Positions 22,030 through 29,363 of a stretch of DNA of 35,615 nucleotides are shown here, piece after piece. The stretch comes from a virus, in IMG/VR virus record IMGVR_UViG_3300010939_000011, positions 1 through 35,615 of that record; one strand, 5' to 3'. The number at the start of each line of letters is the position of its first letter. The first letter of the stretch is position 1. The notes below the pieces were generated by a model. That model made no database searches. It saw nothing but the letters and a program-made list of their open reading frames with translations, and had not been told where the DNA came from. The position numbers were made by a program, and so were the translations under genes.

Positions 22030-22237
22030 GTAATGTTTTCTCCTTTTTTTTATTTGTTTTTTTGATGGCCCCTTGGTGTTTCTTTTTCTTAGCTTTGAGA
22101 GCAGCCGCCCCTCCACCTAAACCTAAAAGGCCTAAAAGGCCTAAAACTATTAACTTAGCCGCCTCCCAGTTTGTAACTGCAAAAACTATCAGCCCGATTA
22201 CTGCAAGGCCAATCAATGCCCATTTGAAATTCTTCAC
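21956..22237 (-). CDS. membrane protein with highly basic tail
   Basis: GTG 22237 overlaps the preceding TGA (GTGA). The 93-aa protein has two hydrophobic segments, about 7-25 (ALIGLAVIGLIVFAV) and 27-47 (KLIVLGLLGLLGLGGG), followed by about 45 residues full of Lys and Arg (LKAKKKKHQGAIKK to NRNKRARKRK). The short hydrophobic hairpin with a basic cytoplasmic tail is holin-like, but no endolysin is adjacent. The tail is encoded where the next gene's signal peptide lies in another frame. Confidence 0.55.
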   Translation of the reverse strand: MKNFKWALIGLAVIGLIVFAVTNWEAAKLIVLGLLGLLGLGGGAAALKAKKKKHQGAIKKTNKKKEKTLRDIAKPTDFKSRISNRNKRARKRK

Positions 22238-22335
22238 TTAGAAAGCTTATTAATTAATGGGATATCTTCGCCCCATCTCGTTCCAATACAAATGCCGCCG
22301 ATTAAAAGACCGACTACAGCTATTAATTCAAACAT
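22234..22335 (-). CDS. 33-aa membrane peptide
   Basis: ATG 22335 has a perfect AGGAGGTAAACC site. The product is a single transmembrane helix (FELIAVVGLLIGGICIG) with a short charged tail (DIPLINKLSK). It ends in GTGA with the next membrane gene. It heads the small membrane cluster at 22335-21628. Confidence 0.6.
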   Translation of the reverse strand: MFELIAVVGLLIGGICIGTRWGEDIPLINKLSK

Positions 22336-22361
22336 GGTTTACCTCCTATTTCGGACTCACC

Positions 22362-22390
22362 ATTATATCTTGATTCGCTCTGTCATTCTA
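22362..22390 (-). promoter_or_regulatory. possible minus-strand promoter before the membrane cluster
   Basis: TATAAT (plus 22362-22367) lies 17 bp from TAGAAT (plus 22385-22390), which matches the -35 consensus at only 3 of 6 positions. It is in the 47-bp gap before the 33-aa gene. The perfect -10 and the position make it a fair but unproven candidate. Confidence 0.35.
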
Positions 22391-23030
22391 TCCCTTTTGC
22401 GGCGTCGGCTTCCCAAATAGCATTATGGGCAATACCGGACAACTCCTTACTACCAGCACCCTGCCCCGCCTCGTTTTGTATCTGTTCAAGAGCAAATCTA
22501 TATCTTTTCGCACTAGGTCCGTCCTGTTCTCGCTTCATTTTTTCAGTATTTATTAAACCGTGGGAATTCGTATGGGTGATAACCGACCCGCCCTTTACTG
22601 CGTCGGCTTGTTTGAGGGAGTCTCTTGCTATAATTCCTTCCGTTGAATATATGTCACCATTCTCATGTTTTATTCTATTCTCGTGAGCCCTGTTAAATAT
22701 TTCCTCAAGCCCATCCCTGAGTATCTTCACCTCACTAGGCCCCGAACGGAGTCGCTTGATTTCGGCTATCATGGATTCGGCGTTGTTTCGGAGGGCTTCC
22801 ATGAGTTGAGCATCAGCCCATTGTCGGTCATGTGTTTCTTTTAGTGCTACTTGGTCAAATTTCGCCGTGGCAATCATGGGCCGGTGCGTTACGCCTAGGA
22901 AAATACCCACTAGTGTCCAGCCCCATCCATGTTTTTCGGCACACCATTTCGGCGTAGCCTTCCCTAGAAGAGACTCCATGCGCTTCAGTTCCTTCTCAGT
23001 AAGGGGCTTCGGTGTTTGGGGTGGGGTCAT
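22383..23030 (-). CDS. Ead/Ea22-like phage protein
   Basis: The 215-aa protein has the pattern seen in many Ead/Ea22-like phage proteins: DAQLMEALRNNAESMIAEIKRLR in two helices around residues 75-97. The C-terminal half looks like two diverged copies of one ~40-residue unit (LEEIFNRAHENR to ARDSLKQADAVKG, and LEQIQNEAGQG to HNAIWEADAAKG). The N-terminus has a Trp-containing segment (WGWTLVGIFLGV). Function unknown. It starts at ATG 23030, 3 bp after the preceding stop. Confidence 0.5.
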   Translation of the reverse strand: MTPPQTPKPLTEKELKRMESLLGKATPKWCAEKHGWGWTLVGIFLGVTHRPMIATAKFDQVALKETHDRQWADAQLMEALRNNAESMIAEIKRLRSGPSEVKILRDGLEEIFNRAHENRIKHENGDIYSTEGIIARDSLKQADAVKGGSVITHTNSHGLINTEKMKREQDGPSAKRYRFALEQIQNEAGQGAGSKELSGIAHNAIWEADAAKGIE

Positions 23031-23033
23031 GAT

Positions 23034-23315
23034 TCAATCATCGTCTGTCACCGTAAATGGCCATCTTGGAGTAGGTTTAGCACGTGGAGATTTTTCATAT
23101 CTCCCCACCGACTTTAGATATTTTGTTACCGCACGGCGCTTTAAGTTTTTCATTGCTCTTTTTTTACCGTAACAAAGTTTGGTCCGTTTATTCTGGTATT
23201 GATTCGGTCCCAACTCAATAAATTCTTCTAGAAATATTCGTTCATATTCCTCTGACGTATGAAGTGGAGGGTTTCCAAGGTTTTCCATCTCTTTTGCCAT
23301 TTGGTTAAGTTGCAT
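23034..23315 (-). CDS. basic hypothetical protein
   Basis: The 93-aa protein is basic in its second half (LCYGKKRAMKNLKRRAVTKYLKSVG) and acidic at the end (TVTDDD). GGAGGGGATAGAC precedes ATG 23315. No family is recognised. The 45-bp gap upstream holds a small AGCGG/CCGCT hairpin without a T-run. Confidence 0.5.
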   Translation of the reverse strand: MQLNQMAKEMENLGNPPLHTSEEYERIFLEEFIELGPNQYQNKRTKLCYGKKRAMKNLKRRAVTKYLKSVGRYEKSPRAKPTPRWPFTVTDDD

Positions 23316-23360
23316 GTCTATCCCCTCCTCGGGATTAGCGGGGTTCCGCTGGATTTATTA

Positions 23361-23645
23361 TTAGTCATTAAGTATAGCCTCACCCTTTTTGAGTGCCTCC
23401 TCTTTCTCTCTAATTTGAACGAGGTATTCATGGGCCGCATCAGTTTTAGCGTGGAGTTTTGCTAGTTCCGCCCGAGCGAATACATATTCTAATGCCTCCT
23501 TATGGCGCTTTAGTTCCTTTTGTAGCTCATCCCGTTCTTTCTTTAAAAAACCAAAGGCATTTGCCGCTTCACACATATTATCTGACATCTTTTCCATCTT
23601 TTCATTTTCGATCTTGAAAAACTCATAGTATTTACCGCCTGTCAT
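23361..23645 (-). CDS. coiled-coil small protein
   Basis: The 94-aa protein is nearly all helix, with heptad-like charge patterns (LKKERDELQKELKRHKEAL, then VQIREKEEALKKGEAI). ATG 23645 overlaps the recA stop (ATGA), so its production is tied to RecA. A dimeric coiled coil is likely; the role is unknown. Confidence 0.55.
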   Translation of the reverse strand: MTGGKYYEFFKIENEKMEKMSDNMCEAANAFGFLKKERDELQKELKRHKEALEYVFARAELAKLHAKTDAAHEYLVQIREKEEALKKGEAILND

Positions 23646-24694
23646 TTGATCTCTCCATGTCCTGTAGTGTTTTGTTGGTCATTAGATTTATTTATCGCCT
23701 CAACTATGGCGCTCTCGTGTTTTCTTAGATTCTCACCAGCTGAAGTCTTGCCCTGTCCGAGCTTAGTATCTTCCCACTTATACCATGAACCCGCCAAGGT
23801 AATCACCCCCGCGTTTAATGCCGTCTCTAATAAACTATTGTCTCTCGAAAAGCCTTCGCCATAAATTAAATCTAATTCTGTCTGCTTAAACGGTGGGCTC
23901 ATTTTGTTCTTAACGACTTTGATCCTGACACGTGCCCCTATCACATTTTCATCTTTTTCAATCTTGCCGATTCTCCGAATGTCCATCCGTATAGATGCGT
24001 AGAATCTAAGAGCAAGGCCCCCCGGCGTAGTTTCTGGATTGCCGCCGTATGGCCCCATATTAATTCTCATCCGGATCTGGTTAATAAATATTAATGCCAC
24101 GCCTTTCTTATGGACCGCCGATGCAAGTTTACGCAAGGCCTGAGACATTAATCTCGCCAATAATCCTACGTGTGATTGCCCCATCGTTCCTTCTAACTCA
24201 GCACGTGAACACATGCCGCCTACCGAATCAACTATGATTAACTTAACTGCTCCCGACTTAACTAGCCTATCAACGATTTCTAAAGTTTCTTCTGCTGTCT
24301 CAGGTTGTGAGCAAAGCAGATTATCAATATCCACTCCTAGCTTTTTAGCGTAGTCAATATCCAAGGCGTGTTCCGAATCTATGTAAGCTACAGTTCCATT
24401 TTGTTTCTGACACCCTGCCACTATCTGAAGTGCAAGCGTGGTTTTCCCCCCAGATTCCGGGCCATACATCTCTGTAATTCTTCCTATGGGTATCCCTCCA
24501 ATTCCTGTAGCCATGTCAAGCCCGATCGTACCGGTAGATAATGATGGCGATTTTACTCTCTTGCTATCTCCTAATCTCATTAGTGATCCTTCTCCAAACA
24601 TTTTATTTATTTCTGACATGGCAAACTTTAGCGACTCTTTAGGTTTGAGCCCGGCTTCTTTCACCTTTCCTTTCTTTGATTTCTTAGTCTTCAT
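23642..24694 (-). CDS. recA: phage-encoded RecA recombinase
   Basis: The 350-aa protein is full-length bacterial-type RecA. Walker A GPESGGKTT is at 78-86 (most bacterial RecA read GPESSGKTT), the Walker B strand is VKLIIVDSVGGM, and the DNA-binding loop regions are RAELEGTMGQSHVGL and MRINMGPYGGNPETTPGG, followed by LRFYASIRMDIRR. The Glu of the GNPETT element, which senses ATP, is kept. It forms filaments on single-stranded DNA and drives strand exchange. The gene overlaps the nuclease gene (TAATG) and has GAGG upstream. Loop 2 departs from the usual GVMFGNPETT, consistent with a phage lineage instead of a recent host copy. Confidence 0.92.
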   Translation of the reverse strand: MKTKKSKKGKVKEAGLKPKESLKFAMSEINKMFGEGSLMRLGDSKRVKSPSLSTGTIGLDMATGIGGIPIGRITEMYGPESGGKTTLALQIVAGCQKQNGTVAYIDSEHALDIDYAKKLGVDIDNLLCSQPETAEETLEIVDRLVKSGAVKLIIVDSVGGMCSRAELEGTMGQSHVGLLARLMSQALRKLASAVHKKGVALIFINQIRMRINMGPYGGNPETTPGGLALRFYASIRMDIRRIGKIEKDENVIGARVRIKVVKNKMSPPFKQTELDLIYGEGFSRDNSLLETALNAGVITLAGSWYKWEDTKLGQGKTSAGENLRKHESAIVEAINKSNDQQNTTGHGEIK

Positions 24695-25116
24695 TAGAAA
24701 AACCTCAATACTTTTCCAAGTTTATTTTTAATCTCAGTGTATTCCTTCCTGCCTACAATATTTAACTTTATATTCGGATAATATTTCGCCATTCTTTTTA
24801 ATTGTGTTTTGCTTTTCTGAGTCATCCACCCCTTAACTTCATCATAATAAATTGATCCATCCCGTTTGGTTATCTTGAAATCAGGTTTATAGCTTCTTGT
24901 GCCAAATTTAATTTCATGGAATATGAACACATCAGCCTCATATTCCCATTTTTTGATGTCGCCATTTTTCTTCAGTAGATTTAGGTATAGCGCATAGTTA
25001 GCTTCCCATTTGCTTCTAAAGAATATTTTCTTGCCGCCTATGCTGAAATAACCACGCATCACATTTCTAAATTTTCCCGGCCGCTCTCTTATAAGTGATT
25101 TGGGTTGTTTAACCAT
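24694..25116 (-). CDS. DUF1064-like PD-(D/E)xK nuclease
   Basis: The 140-aa protein shows FFRSKWEANYALYL (Glu38), YKPDF (Asp79) and YYDEVKG (Glu93-x-Lys95), the catalytic layout of a PD-(D/E)xK nuclease as in the DUF1064 phage family. Such proteins are thought to be junction- or flap-type endonucleases of phage replication. The start is placed at ATG 25116 because it forms TAATG with the upstream stop and follows AAGG; a longer frame from 25227 would lie inside the membrane protein gene. It precedes recA directly. Confidence 0.75.
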   Translation of the reverse strand: MVKQPKSLIRERPGKFRNVMRGYFSIGGKKIFFRSKWEANYALYLNLLKKNGDIKKWEYEADVFIFHEIKFGTRSYKPDFKITKRDGSIYYDEVKGWMTQKSKTQLKRMAKYYPNIKLNIVGRKEYTEIKNKLGKVLRFF

Positions 25117-25328
25117 TACGCCTTGTTTGCCAGAATTAATCCGATCAAAACAACTATTCCAGTGAACGTAATGACTGTCAGAAATACCGCTATCGGCATC
25201 CAGAATGGTGATAGGACCCATATCCATGACCAGTCAATATTTCCTGTCAATTTTAATACAATAAAGACCACGCCTAACAATGTTTCGAGACTAATACCGG
25301 CCGATGCTGTGGATTTATAATCACTCAT
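25116..25328 (-). CDS. two-pass membrane protein (Fragile-X-F-associated transmembrane type)
   Basis: The 70-aa protein carries the motif VVFIVLKLTGNIDWSWIWVLSPFWMP, in two parts here: VVFIVLKLTG and WSWIWVLSPFW. It is shared by small phage membrane proteins of the Tmemb_185A / Fragile-X-F-associated type. A second hydrophobic segment (LTVITFTGIVVLIGLILA) completes the hairpin. The role is unknown. It is coupled to the 28-aa gene upstream (ATGA) and the nuclease downstream (TAATG). Confidence 0.65.
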   Translation of the reverse strand: MSDYKSTASAGISLETLLGVVFIVLKLTGNIDWSWIWVLSPFWMPIAVFLTVITFTGIVVLIGLILANKA

Positions 25329-25411
25329 GTTTTTGTATCTCCAAATATTGGCTTATCGCATTTCCTACAAATTCCTATTCGTTCTTTTATCAACTCATCT
25401 TTTGTTTTCAT
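25325..25411 (-). CDS. 28-aa CxxC peptide
   Basis: ATG 25411 overlaps the upstream TGA (ATGA) and its TGA overlaps the next ATG (ATGA). The product ends ICRKCDKPIFGDT, closely resembling the C-terminus ICRNCNKPIFHTT of the protein at 25698-25952. It looks like a partial duplication of that gene's 3' end. One CxxC alone would need dimerisation to bind zinc. Confidence 0.5.
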   Translation of the reverse strand: MKTKDELIKERIGICRKCDKPIFGDTKT

Positions 25412-25701
25412 CTTATTTGATCGTCGCCAATGTTAATTTTTCCTTTAGGGTTCTCGCCAAGTATCTTGAACGGTATCATTCCGTCAGACTCTTCATATCG
25501 CTTACCTATCTCAGATAACCTTAATAGCTCAGCTGCCTCACCATCCAATTTATTAAATTTGCCAATGGCGTCGTTTAACTTACGCCCAGCTCCCAAGCTA
25601 ATTAACTGCATGTGATATACAATTGCTTCGAGTAGTATCTTTTCTCTTTCGGTTGCTATGTGTAGTTCAATACCATATTTACAGGCTATATTTTCTGTCA
25701 T
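25408..25701 (-). CDS. helical hypothetical protein
   Basis: The 97-aa protein is mostly helical (EREKILLEAIVYHMQLISLG, then KLDGEAAELLRLSEIGKRY). It is coupled on both sides by ATGA. No family is recognised. Confidence 0.55.
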   Translation of the reverse strand: MTENIACKYGIELHIATEREKILLEAIVYHMQLISLGAGRKLNDAIGKFNKLDGEAAELLRLSEIGKRYEESDGMIPFKILGENPKGKINIGDDQIR

Positions 25702-25952
25702 TTCTCATCCTCAGTCGTATGAAAGATCGGCTTATTGCAATTCCTGCATATTTCTTTTGACTCTTCGTTAACTTCTTTGAATTCGTTTTCTACGCCGCAA
25801 CTCATACAGCATAGTTTTATTAGTTTGATGTCGGGGGTTCGTTCTATCTCTTCTCGTTCTTTACTTTTAGCGGTGAGCCTTTTGAATAATGCCGCCGCCT
25901 CTGTACTGGGTTCTCTAAATTCTGAGTGGAGAAATTCGCCGACGGGTCTCAT
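25698..25952 (-). CDS. zinc-ribbon protein
   Basis: The 84-aa protein has a charged helical N-terminal half and a C-terminal ribbon CCMSCGVENEF...ICRNCNKPIF (two CxxC pairs about 21 residues apart). It overlaps the helicase stop (ATGA). The role is unknown; ribbons next to replication helicases are often nucleic-acid or protein adaptors. Confidence 0.6.
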   Translation of the reverse strand: MRPVGEFLHSEFREPSTEAAALFKRLTAKSKEREEIERTPDIKLIKLCCMSCGVENEFKEVNEESKEICRNCNKPIFHTTEDEK

Positions 25953-27562
25953 GATTCCACACCAAGCAGTTTGTTTTTATCTAGCGTTCGATCTAAAATA
26001 TTTTGTTTTCTCACCAGCATTTTGACCATTTTCCCATCAAGGCTTCTGGGAACAACAAGATGATGAACAAGCACCATTTTCTTTTGGCCTATTCGGTGCG
26101 CCCTGTCTTCGCATTGGCTTATATTTGCCGGTGTCCAATCAAGCTCTACAAAAACTACGACCGACGCAGCCGTCAAAGTAATCCCTATTCCGGCGGCGGT
26201 GATACTCCCTATAAACACATTGACTTTAGAATCGTTTTGAAACTTATCAATAGCTTTCTGCCTATCGCCTTCGGTGGTCCCGCCATAAATCACCACTGAG
26301 TTTTCATGATAATGATTTTGAAGCACCTCTATGATGTCTCGATGATGAGCAAATACCAATATCTTGTTTTCATTTTCCAGAATTTCATCAATATGTTCTA
26401 TGGCTTCTGGTAGCTTTGCCAGGGCTATCTGATGTCTTAACTTAGATATCTCCGCAATATTAGTAAGTTCAATACCTTTCAGTCGTTGCACAGCATCTTT
26501 GTATTTCGTTTCGTTTTCTTCTTTCCATCGTCGCATCTCTCTTTTAATTTCTCGCTTGTTAGCTAAATAAGATTTTCTATAATTCCTTTCGTTGTTTATT
26601 TCTGTGGTGTATTTGCCGGTTAGTTCAATAATTTGCCTTGCTTTGGGAGGCAGGTCTGTAAGAACGTCGGCTTTGGTTCTGCGTATCATGAGCTCTGTTC
26701 GCAGTTTAATTTGAAGCTCTTCAAGGTTCGTCGCCCCGTTGACACGCCATCCAAATTTATCTTGGTAAGCATCGCAATAGGTGGTAACAAAATGATACCA
26801 GTTTTTCCCTAGTTGGCTTCCTAGCATATCAAGTTGTGAATATAGTTCCACTGGACGATTTAATATCGGAGTGCCAGTTAAGAATAGTTTTCTATCAGAA
26901 TGATGAAGTATTTTCTTCATCACTTTAGATCGTTTTGCCTTTGGATTTTTTAACCTTGCGCTTTCGTCAACAATTATAATATCCCACTGTCGTTCGATTA
27001 ACCAGTCTTCAAACTTTATAACCATGTCGTAATTAATGATTACAATGTCATGCTTAACTATAGACCCTGGTGCGTTATTTATAACTGTAACTGTTCGTTT
27101 TGGTGTAAGCCATTTTTCAAGTTCGCGCTGCCAGTTTATCTTTACTGATTTTGGACAGACGATTAATACATCTTTTAGATTCTTGAGATTTATTAAACCT
27201 ATAGCCTGAATAGTTTTTCCCAGCCCCATTTCGTCAGCAATCAAACACGAATTTAGTTTAGATGCGTATTCAATTCCGGCCCGTTGAAACGGCATGTATT
27301 GCAAGCCATCCGGCTTAGGAATGTCTAAGTCCGAATCCGTCGCCGAAGACAATGTGACCCTTTCTCTCTCGTTTTTTTCGACCTCATCTGCGATCCTCTT
27401 TGATTCATCGGCATCGCCTGTTAAAAACTGCTTGAGCCCGTCAGGAAAATTATTACCCTTGAAATACCATTGTTTTTTTTCTGAGTCCCAGCGTGCGCCG
27501 TAGGATTTTGCAACCTCTTTTTGTTCATACGGACAAAACAAATATGTTTTTGTTAGGGTCAC
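25949..27562 (-). CDS. SNF2-family helicase with N-terminal DUF5710-like domain
   Basis: The 537-aa protein begins with a small domain (residues 3-50) with KEVAKSYGARWDSEKKQWYF, the DUF5710 pattern also found on topoisomerases and primases. The SNF2 motor follows: Q-motif region LQYMPFQRAGIEY, motif I LIADEMGLGKT (108-117, with flanking TIQA), motif II VDESARLKN, motif III LFLTGTPILN, and C-terminal motifs VNVFIGSITAAGIGITL and ISQCEDRAHRIGQ. It most resembles SMARCAL1/HARP-like phage helicases that remodel forks or anneal strands. It is coupled to the helicase loader upstream (ATGA). Confidence 0.88.
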   Translation of the reverse strand: MTLTKTYLFCPYEQKEVAKSYGARWDSEKKQWYFKGNNFPDGLKQFLTGDADESKRIADEVEKNERERVTLSSATDSDLDIPKPDGLQYMPFQRAGIEYASKLNSCLIADEMGLGKTIQAIGLINLKNLKDVLIVCPKSVKINWQRELEKWLTPKRTVTVINNAPGSIVKHDIVIINYDMVIKFEDWLIERQWDIIIVDESARLKNPKAKRSKVMKKILHHSDRKLFLTGTPILNRPVELYSQLDMLGSQLGKNWYHFVTTYCDAYQDKFGWRVNGATNLEELQIKLRTELMIRRTKADVLTDLPPKARQIIELTGKYTTEINNERNYRKSYLANKREIKREMRRWKEENETKYKDAVQRLKGIELTNIAEISKLRHQIALAKLPEAIEHIDEILENENKILVFAHHRDIIEVLQNHYHENSVVIYGGTTEGDRQKAIDKFQNDSKVNVFIGSITAAGIGITLTAASVVVFVELDWTPANISQCEDRAHRIGQKKMVLVHHLVVPRSLDGKMVKMLVRKQNILDRTLDKNKLLGVES

Positions 27563-28080
27563 AATTCCACCTCGTTAAATATTGCTGCCAGCCGCCTATT
27601 GACCGCGCCGACGAAATCACCTGAAAACATTTCTGAGAATTCGCGCATGTTTTTCTGGCTCGTAACTATCAGTTTTCGTTTGAGCTTTAAGCAGCGATCA
27701 AAGAATATAAATAATTGCTCTTCCCTAAAATCGCTCATCTTCAGCTTATCTGAATCGTCAATTATATACAGAAAATTCTTAGGTTCGTAATCTCTGTTAG
27801 ATAGGCTTCGTTCTTGAAACTGTCGGCAAAGGTTACCGATCATAAACGGCTCAGGTGTTGGCGAAGTTAATTTTAATCCGCCATCAAGCTCTTTAAGTGC
27901 TAACAAGTGGGCAACTGTTGTTTTTCCTTTTCCAGACGGCCCATGTATCCAAAGCGGCGGCTTGCTTTTAAGTGCTTGTTCCTGATGATTGAATTTAATA
28001 AAACGACCTGGCAGTGGCCCCAAAACTTCCGTAAGTTTGGATCTTATTCTTTCAATCTCGTGGTGGGACCTAAGCTGCAT
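27559..28080 (-). CDS. DnaC-like AAA+ helicase loader
   Basis: The 173-aa protein has Walker A HGPSGKGKT (46-54), a Walker B-like FLYIIDDSDK (about 104-113), a sensor I-like RKLIVTSQKN and an arginine NRRLAAIF near the end, as in short DnaC/IstB-type AAA+ ATPases. Loader function on the host replicative helicase is inferred from its place after the initiator gene, like lambda O-P. No replicative helicase gene is seen in the window. ATG 28080 lies inside the end of the HNH gene. Confidence 0.75.
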   Translation of the reverse strand: MQLRSHHEIERIRSKLTEVLGPLPGRFIKFNHQEQALKSKPPLWIHGPSGKGKTTVAHLLALKELDGGLKLTSPTPEPFMIGNLCRQFQERSLSNRDYEPKNFLYIIDDSDKLKMSDFREEQLFIFFDRCLKLKRKLIVTSQKNMREFSEMFSGDFVGAVNRRLAAIFNEVEL

Positions 28081-28522
28081 TCTGTTTTTCCAGTCTGCGT
28101 TTTCTCATGTATTCTCGATTGCATATCCTGCATATCCTAGTAGTGCCATATTTATATTTTGAAATGCGAGTGTTGCTTTTGTTGAATTCATGTCCATATT
28201 TGCAATGAGTTTTCGTCGCGTATTGTGCGGTAACTCCAGTTCCACGCATAATATTTTCTCGCATTGTTACGGGTTCCAAATGTTCCGGGTTTACACATGA
28301 CGGGTTTCGGCATAAATGATCCAATGATAGGCCGACTGGTATTTCTCCCATGCTGAATTCGTATGACCATCGGTGAGCCATCGTCTGTCTGTTTCCGTCC
28401 CAGAACCTACCATATCCAATCCCATTATTTCCACCTGTCCAATTCCAACAAGTCTTCGTTTTTTCAACCCTTGCAAAAAACATTTTAATGCGTTTTTCTA
28501 GTGGAAATTTATACGTCGGCAT
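28070..28522 (-). CDS. HNH endonuclease (HNH_3 type)
   Basis: The 150-aa protein has CWNWTGGNNGIGYGRFWDG, MAHRWSYEF and the core LSLDHLCRNPSCVNPEHLE: Asp68-His69, Asn78 and His81 form the H-N-H site. C71 and C76, with C131 and C134 later, may bind zinc. A basic C-terminal region (NREYMRKRRLEK) could contact DNA. Freestanding HNH genes of this kind behave as homing endonucleases in phages. It has its own AGGAGG site and separates initiator and loader genes, suggesting an insertion. Confidence 0.85.
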   Translation of the reverse strand: MPTYKFPLEKRIKMFFARVEKTKTCWNWTGGNNGIGYGRFWDGNRQTMAHRWSYEFSMGEIPVGLSLDHLCRNPSCVNPEHLEPVTMRENIMRGTGVTAQYATKTHCKYGHEFNKSNTRISKYKYGTTRICRICNREYMRKRRLEKQNAA

Positions 28523-28540
28523 TGGTTGCCTCCTGGGACA

Positions 28541-29326
28541 TTAGTTCGTCTTTGTTTTTGATTGCCTGTCCTTCTCCATCATTTCCTCAACTGTGAAAAA
28601 TGTCTTTTGATTGGCGGGCCTTACCCTGGGAAGTAGGGAAGATCTCTTGGAATACAAATATCCTAGGTCGAGTTTTTTGGCCTTCCAGTCACATGCCTCG
28701 GATAAAGCTATCAACTGTTTAATATCCGCGCCTTTCTTCAGGTGCTTCTGTAAATCCCCCCAGTCTTTGGGGATTAATTCCTTAACTTCCAGCTTGGCAT
28801 ATTCACACCACGAGATGGCTAGATTATGAATAGGCGCGGTCCCGCTTTTAGGGGCCGCTTTCTTTGTACTCTCTGAAGTAATCTCTGTTGTAGTCTCTGT
28901 ACATATAGTGCCGTTGTTTTCGGCTGACTGGTGGGCCGCTTTTGCGCTCACTAGTGGGCCGCTTTTCGGCTGACTAGTGCGGCGCTTATCCCATTCGTTT
29001 GTTAGTTTATTCCAGTCGTGTAGATAGTAATTCTTGCTGGGCTGGCCTCTTTTGTCGATCTCGCAAAACTTAAATTCAAGCAACCATTTTTTTACTGACT
29101 TTTGCTCATGTCGCGACAGGCCGGTCTCTCTGGTTATGGCGTCTTCTGTTTTATGAATCCACCCATCCGGGTCCTTTTGTTTGTCTTTCCAGTAGGCAAA
29201 CTGGCAAATCCAAAGGGCCCGCTTGACTCCTCCAAGGGCTTGCGCGATTGATGGGTAATATGCAACCGGCCTCCCTATCCCGTTTAACAATGAATCCAAC
29301 CTCACAACAATTGGAGCCTTAAACAA
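28541..29326 (-). CDS. replication initiator (O-like winged-helix protein)
   Basis: The 261-aa protein has a winged-helix N-terminal region (IAQALGGVKRALWICQFAYW, then AITRETGLSRHEQKSVKKWL with YYLHDWNK) as in phage replication initiators, a low-complexity linker (residues ~115-160) and a C-terminal domain with a DnaD-like pattern (ISWCEYAKL, LKKGADIKQLIALSEACDW). The linker is encoded by tandem DNA repeats that may be the origin. The start is TTG 29326: GGGGG of the leader terminator stem lies five bases upstream and would act as its Shine-Dalgarno. GTG 29305 is the alternative. HNH and loader genes follow. Confidence 0.7.
   Translation of the reverse strand: MFKAPIVVRLDSLLNGIGRPVAYYPSIAQALGGVKRALWICQFAYWKDKQKDPDGWIHKTEDAITRETGLSRHEQKSVKKWLLEFKFCEIDKRGQPSKNYYLHDWNKLTNEWDKRRTSQPKSGPLVSAKAAHQSAENNGTICTETTTEITSESTKKAAPKSGTAPIHNLAISWCEYAKLEVKELIPKDWGDLQKHLKKGADIKQLIALSEACDWKAKKLDLGYLYSKRSSLLPRVRPANQKTFFTVEEMMEKDRQSKTKTN
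28865..28900 (-). repeat. three tandem 12-bp repeats in the initiator gene
   Basis: Units at 28865-28876, 28877-28888 and 28889-28900 share the core tctctg (plus strand). They are in frame and encode a Thr/Ser/Glu linker (TETT, TEIT, SEST). They sit directly beside the 23-bp repeats, making a repeat-rich segment of about 130 bp. Confidence 0.85.
28923..28991. repeat. three tandem 23-bp iteron-like repeats, candidate replication origin
   Basis: Units at 28923-28945, 28946-28968 and 28969-28991 share gct-[gc]-act-[ag]-gtg and then gccgctttt (third copy gcgcttat). As 23 is not a multiple of 3, the three copies are read in different frames, so the repetition is kept at the DNA level and not for the protein. 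Origins with iterons inside the initiator gene are known from lambdoid phages. The period is close to two helical turns. Confidence 0.75.
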
Positions 29327-29363
29327 AAAAGCCCCCTTTGTTTGGCAACAGGAGGGGGACTTT
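29325..29363 (-). terminator. rho-independent terminator just before the initiator gene
   Basis: In the minus-strand RNA, AAAGU-CCCCC (plus 29363-29354) pairs with GGGGG-CUU (plus 29336-29329) with one bulged base, followed by six U (plus 29330-29325). The 3' arm also supplies the purine-rich sequence in front of TTG 29326. It would end messages from the right-hand early genes or from the promoter at 29411-29439 unless overcome. Confidence 0.75.
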
